NCBI GenBank assembly: GCA_041494245.1
Contig: JBGQAK010000012.1
Coordinates: 1-64,000, forward strand
Length of the DNA: 64,000 bases
From: RBG-13-68-16 sp041494245
Lineage (GTDB): Bacteria > Acidobacteriota > Thermoanaerobaculia > Thermoanaerobaculales > Thermoanaerobaculaceae
Direction: 5' to 3'
The translations under genes and the position numbers were made by a program. The notes beneath the pieces were generated by a model. That model was not told the origin of the DNA. It saw nothing but the letters and a program-made list of their open reading frames with translations, and made no database searches. Numbering within the stretch: the stretch's first letter is position 1; the number at the start of each line of letters is the position of its first letter. Shown one piece after another: positions 60,769-64,000 of the stretch.

Positions 60769-61755
60769 ATGCGTGTCCTGATCACAGGCATCTCCGGGTT
60801 CGTCGGCTCCCATCTCGCCGAGTACCTGACCGCCAGGCATCCGGAAGCCGAGATGTTCGGGCTGCGGCGCTGGCGGTCGGAGATGCTCGCCGTGACGCTC
60901 CCGGCGCCCGCCATCAGCATCGTGGAGGGGGATCTCCTGGATGCCTCTTCGCTCCTGCGCGTGGTGCAGGCGACGAGGCCGGAGACGATCTTCCACCTCG
61001 CTGCGTCCTCCTCGGTCGCGAGCTCCTGGGACACGCCGGCGGAGATGGTGCAGGTCAACGTCCTCGGCACCCTCCATCTGCTCGAGGCGGTCCGCCAGGC
61101 CGCCCCAGAGGCCCGCGTCGTGCTCGCCTGCTCGGCCGAGGCATACGGCCCGGTGACGCCGGGCGAGCTGCCGATCCGCGAGAGCCAGCAGTTCCGCCCC
61201 GTCTCGCCGTACGGGGTCAGCAAGGCGGCCGTGGACATGCTGGGGTACCAGTACTTCCGAAGCTTCCGGCTGGGCACCGTGCGGATGCGCTTCTTCAACC
61301 ACTGCGGCCCGCGCCAGCCCGCCCGCTTCGTGGTCTCCTCGCTGGCGCGCCAGATCGCCGAGGTCGAGGCGGGCCTCAGGCCCCCCGAGATCAGGGTGGG
61401 CGACGTGGAGGTGCGCCGGGACTTCGTGGACGTCCGCGACGCGGCCAGGGCGTACTGGCTGGCGGCCACCCGCGGCGAGCCCGGCGAGGCGTACAACGTT
61501 GCGGGGGGCAAGGGACGGGCGATCCGGGAGGTGCTGGAGCTTCTCCTGGGGCTCACCGACGCGAAGGTCGAGGTGGTCACCGATCCGGCCCGCCTCAGGC
61601 CGACGGAGCTCCAGGTTCTCGAGGGGGACGCGACACGCTTCCGGGAGGCCACCGGCTGGCGCCCCGAAATACCGTTCGAACGCACCCTCGCCGACACGCT
61701 GGACTACTGGCGTGAGCACGTGCGCGGGAGCCAGCCCGGCGGGACGTCCCTCTAG
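60769..61755 (+). CDS. GDP-6-deoxy-D-mannose reductase-like epimerase
   Basis: The 328-residue SDR protein has TGISGFVGSHL at residues 6-16, the catalytic CSAEAYG, YGVSK (YxxxK) and RFFNHCGPRQPARFVV. The NH-GP-Q block and size match Rmd/GDP-4-keto-6-deoxymannose reductase more than the GMD dehydratase. It would help make GDP-rhamnose or a related deoxy sugar for surface glycans. I use the ATG at 60769 to give the family N terminus. Confidence 0.82.
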   Translation: MRVLITGISGFVGSHLAEYLTARHPEAEMFGLRRWRSEMLAVTLPAPAISIVEGDLLDASSLLRVVQATRPETIFHLAASSSVASSWDTPAEMVQVNVLGTLHLLEAVRQAAPEARVVLACSAEAYGPVTPGELPIRESQQFRPVSPYGVSKAAVDMLGYQYFRSFRLGTVRMRFFNHCGPRQPARFVVSSLARQIAEVEAGLRPPEIRVGDVEVRRDFVDVRDAARAYWLAATRGEPGEAYNVAGGKGRAIREVLELLLGLTDAKVEVVTDPARLRPTELQVLEGDATRFREATGWRPEIPFERTLADTLDYWREHVRGSQPGGTSL

Positions 61756-61838
61756 GCCCCTGGGGTTGCCTCGCCGAGGGGGCAAAGGGCCCACAGTCGA
61801 GCCCCCGAGGGTCCGGGCAGGAAGGCTATACTGCGGCC

Positions 61839-62342
61839 ATGAGCTCCGAGCTTGCGCTCAGGCCCCTGGTGACGTGGGACGGGTTCTCGCTCCGGGTGGA
61901 CCTCGATATGGTGGAGCTGGTCGCCAACCGTGAGCTGGCCAACCGTGTGCCTGCCGTCCGCCGCATCAGCGTAAAGGGGGACGGCGAGGAGCTCGAGATC
62001 CGCCTGGAGGCGGCCTGGAAGGGCCTGCCGGCCCATCTGACGGCGCGCGTCTCCGAACTCCGGTTGCACAGGCGCTTCTTCGGGTGCCGCCTGGAGTCGC
62101 TGCGCGGACCGCTCGGCCTGCCCCTCCCGGCCACCCTCGCAGGCACCGTCGCCAGGCTTCTGGCGCCCGACCTCCTCCGCTTCGACGCCGACGACAGGAT
62201 CCTGCTCCTGGACCTGCGGCGCCACCTGCCGGAAGGCCTCGAGGTGCGGATCTCCGACGTGCGGTGCGAGGGTCGCTGGTTGACGGTCGAGTTCGCGGGG
62301 GGGTCGGTGGCGGCGCTACTCGCCGCACCGCCCCGCGGCTGA
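61839..62342 (+). CDS. Hypothetical protein
   Basis: The 167-residue soluble protein is mostly beta, with LRVDLDMVELVANRELA, GDGEELEIRLEAAWKGLP, LLRFDADDRILLLDLRRHLP and VRCEGRWLTVEFAGGSV. No Cys-metal motif or signal is seen. The strands recall a BPI/YceI-like lipid-binding shape, but I cannot support a family. The next gene follows 28 bp later, so cotranscription is likely. Confidence 0.55.
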   Translation: MSSELALRPLVTWDGFSLRVDLDMVELVANRELANRVPAVRRISVKGDGEELEIRLEAAWKGLPAHLTARVSELRLHRRFFGCRLESLRGPLGLPLPATLAGTVARLLAPDLLRFDADDRILLLDLRRHLPEGLEVRISDVRCEGRWLTVEFAGGSVAALLAAPPRG

Positions 62343-62370
62343 GCGAAGGGAGGGGAGGCCCGGGCGCGGG

Positions 62371-62964
62371 ATGGAACACTTCGCGTACTGGCTGACCCAC
62401 TACGGCTACCTCGGGCTCTTCGCGCTCCTGATGTTCGGCATCATCGGCCTGCCGATCCCGGAGGAGACGCTGCTGACGTTCGCGGGCGTCATGGTCTTCC
62501 GCGGCCGTCTCGAGCTCCTCCCGACGGTGCTGGCCGCGTTCCTCGGCTCCTGCTGCGGAATCTCCGTGAGCTACGGCCTCGGGCGGGCCATCGGCCCCGT
62601 TCTGACCACGAGGTTCGGGCGCGTGCTGCGGGTGACGCCGGAGGGTGTGGACCGGGTCGAGGCGTGGTTCGAACGCGTCGGGCACTGGGCGCTGCTGTGG
62701 GGCTACTTCCTTCCCGGGATCCGCCACCTGACCGCCGTCGTCGCCGGCGGGACGAAGCTCCGCTACCTTGACTTCGCGCTCTTCGCATACTCGGGGGCGC
62801 TGGTGTGGTCGTTCACGTTCGTCTCACTGGGGGCGCTCGCGGGGAGGCAGTGGGCGCGGGTTTCACAACAGGTACACGACAACCTGCTGATCGCATCCGG
62901 AATCGTCGTGGCCTGCCTCCTGGTGGCGCTCCTGCTCAGGCGGGTCATGGCGCGGCGCGGCTGA
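62371..62964 (+). CDS. DedA-family membrane protein
   Basis: The 197-residue protein has the DedA signatures LMFGIIGLPIPEETLLTFAGV and GYFLPGIRHLTAVVAG. About four to five hydrophobic segments and a basic C terminus are present. DedA proteins act in membrane lipid flipping and proton-motive-force homeostasis. GGGGAGG lies ~10 bases before the ATG. Confidence 0.9.
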   Translation: MEHFAYWLTHYGYLGLFALLMFGIIGLPIPEETLLTFAGVMVFRGRLELLPTVLAAFLGSCCGISVSYGLGRAIGPVLTTRFGRVLRVTPEGVDRVEAWFERVGHWALLWGYFLPGIRHLTAVVAGGTKLRYLDFALFAYSGALVWSFTFVSLGALAGRQWARVSQQVHDNLLIASGIVVACLLVALLLRRVMARRG

Positions 62965-63042
62965 GTTTCGCCGAGCGACCGTTCGGACCCGCGCGGCCAT
63001 GCCCGTGTGCCATAATCTCAACACGTGAGGGACGGAGGAACT

Positions 63043-64000
63043 TTGCGGGGGCTCCTGCGGAGGGCGGCACTGTACGCCCTCGCCTACGCTACCGTTTCCG
63101 CCGTCTACATCTGGGCCTCCGACCATTTGCTCACCCAGCTGGTGCGCGACCCGGAGCGCTTCAGGCAGGTCTCGATCGTCAAGGGCTGGGCGTTCGTCGC
63201 GATCACGAGCGTCGCATTCTTCCTGCTCCTTTGGCGGCTCGGGCTGGCGATGCGCCGCACCTCGCTCGCCGAAACCGTCTCGATCGATCGCAAGGAGCAG
63301 TGGAAGGCCCTGTTCGCCCACGCCCCGGATGTGATCCTCCTGCTTGAGGGCAACCGGATCGTGGACGCCAGCGAGAATGCGGGGCTGCTCTTCGGCTACG
63401 AGCCGGACGAGCTGGTCGGGGTGTCGCTCTGGGATCTCTCGCCGGCCGTTCAGCCCGATGGGTCCGACTCCCGCGAGGCGGTGAGCCGCCTTCTTGTGGC
63501 GGTCAGAGAGGGCGAGGTGACGCGCCACTCATGGCTCTACCGCAGGAGAGACAAGACCGAGCTCGACGCAGAGATTTCGCTCACCGCCCTTCGCGGGGAG
63601 CCGCGGCGGGTACTCGTGTTCGTGCGCGACGTCTCGGAGGCGAAGGTGTCCGCCAGGAAGCTGGCCGACCAGAGCGAGCAGATGAGGCTGCTCGTGGAGG
63701 GGACGCGCAACTTCTTCTTCTACGTCCAGGACCTCGGCTCGAACGTGACCTACGTCTCTCCGAGCGTGGAGCAGATCACCGGGCGGCCGGTCAGGGACTG
63801 GCTCGGCCAGCACCACTGGTGGGTCACGGACAACCCGATCAACAAGGCGGCGATCGCCGCCACCCACCGGCACCTCCGGGGCGAGCTCGACGCCGAGCCG
63901 GTCTTCGTGGAGCTTCAACACTCGGCAGGCCATCCGGTCATGCTCGAGGTCTACGAGTTCGGCCGTTTCGAGGGCGGGAAGCTGGTCGGGCTGCAGGGTA
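63043..64000 (+). CDS. Membrane-bound PAS-domain sensor protein, 3' truncated by the window
   Basis: At least 319 codons are open to the window end. It has two membrane spans (ALYALAYATVSAVYIWAS; GWAFVAITSVAFFLLLWRLG), then a PAS domain (LFAHAPDVILLLEGNRIVDA...LLFGYEPDEL), and a second PAS (FFFYVQDLGSNVTYVSPSVE). A kinase or cyclase output is expected beyond. I prefer the TTG at 63043 with GGAGG five bases earlier; a GTG at 63025 is possible. A CATAAT at 63011 could be the -10 element. Confidence 0.8.
   Translation, partial: MRGLLRRAALYALAYATVSAVYIWASDHLLTQLVRDPERFRQVSIVKGWAFVAITSVAFFLLLWRLGLAMRRTSLAETVSIDRKEQWKALFAHAPDVILLLEGNRIVDASENAGLLFGYEPDELVGVSLWDLSPAVQPDGSDSREAVSRLLVAVREGEVTRHSWLYRRRDKTELDAEISLTALRGEPRRVLVFVRDVSEAKVSARKLADQSEQMRLLVEGTRNFFFYVQDLGSNVTYVSPSVEQITGRPVRDWLGQHHWWVTDNPINKAAIAATHRHLRGELDAEPVFVELQHSAGHPVMLEVYEFGRFEGGKLVGLQG

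Overview
The window is GC-rich, densely coded DNA from what is most likely an Acidobacteriota-type soil or sediment bacterium, perhaps from the Thermoanaerobaculia side of the phylum. This is inferred from gene content only: an Oar-like TonB-dependent receptor with a carboxypeptidase-regulatory plug, many secreted peptidases (S10, prolyl oligopeptidase, Tricorn), secreted imidazolonepropionase-like amidohydrolases, an anaerobic-type 2-oxoacid:ferredoxin oxidoreductase and a LytS/LytTR pair. No rRNA gene or complete tRNA gene was seen.

Layout. 1-5.2 kb: non-coding DNA with a perfect inverted repeat, then folE and pterin carbinolamine dehydratase (minus strand), rmlA-rmlB-rmlD without rmlC, and a membrane protein. 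5.5-9.5 kb: an operon of a P-loop ATPase, the beta/ferredoxin, gamma and alpha subunits of a Vor/Kor-type oxidoreductase, and a rubrerythrin-like protein. 9.6-13 kb: an accessory zone with HicBA, degraded gene tails, palindromic repeats and a nucleoside-deoxyribosyltransferase-like protein. 13.2-20.9 kb: a minus-strand type I restriction locus, hsdR - Fic - hsdM - hsdS - unknown protein, with tight overlaps and an inverted-repeat candidate operator in front of fic. 22-29 kb: a membrane methyltransferase, then a sulfur island: DUF4395 protein, TlpA-like thioredoxin, two rhodaneses (one fused to an ArsR regulator), a sulfide:quinone oxidoreductase, a DsrE-family protein with an in-frame UGA, and a cation transporter. 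29-43 kb: single genes (FG-GAP protein, amidohydrolase, HExxH protein, S10 peptidase, radical SAM protein, Sm-like protein, collagen-like protein, OmpA-like protein, DUF3795, QueG-like, CGNR regulator) separated by copies of one palindromic repeat family. 43-64 kb: TonB receptor plus amidohydrolase, LytS/LytTR system, lipoprotein, methyltransferase fusion, peptidases, a deacetylase fusion, Tricorn, a GDP-sugar reductase, DedA and a truncated PAS sensor.

The strongest unusual signals are these. (1) The DsrE-family gene at 27846-28193 has a TGA exactly where relatives carry the first Cys of a CGxC motif. The frame stays open and conserved after it, and a SECIS-like hairpin lies at the right distance, so it is probably a selenoprotein. 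(2) A family of about 235-245 bp repeats has 24-bp terminal inverted repeats (GGTACCAGGTACC followed by an ATCTCACC core). It has at least four full and many partial copies, and one inverted pair of ends brackets a single gene. (3) Degraded copies of the rubrerythrin gene tail accompany these repeats at three places. (4) A collagen-like protein with a histone-H1-like N terminus lies between 18-bp perfect inverted repeats. (5) A Fic-HTH protein is embedded in the type I restriction operon next to uncharacterised putative defence genes.
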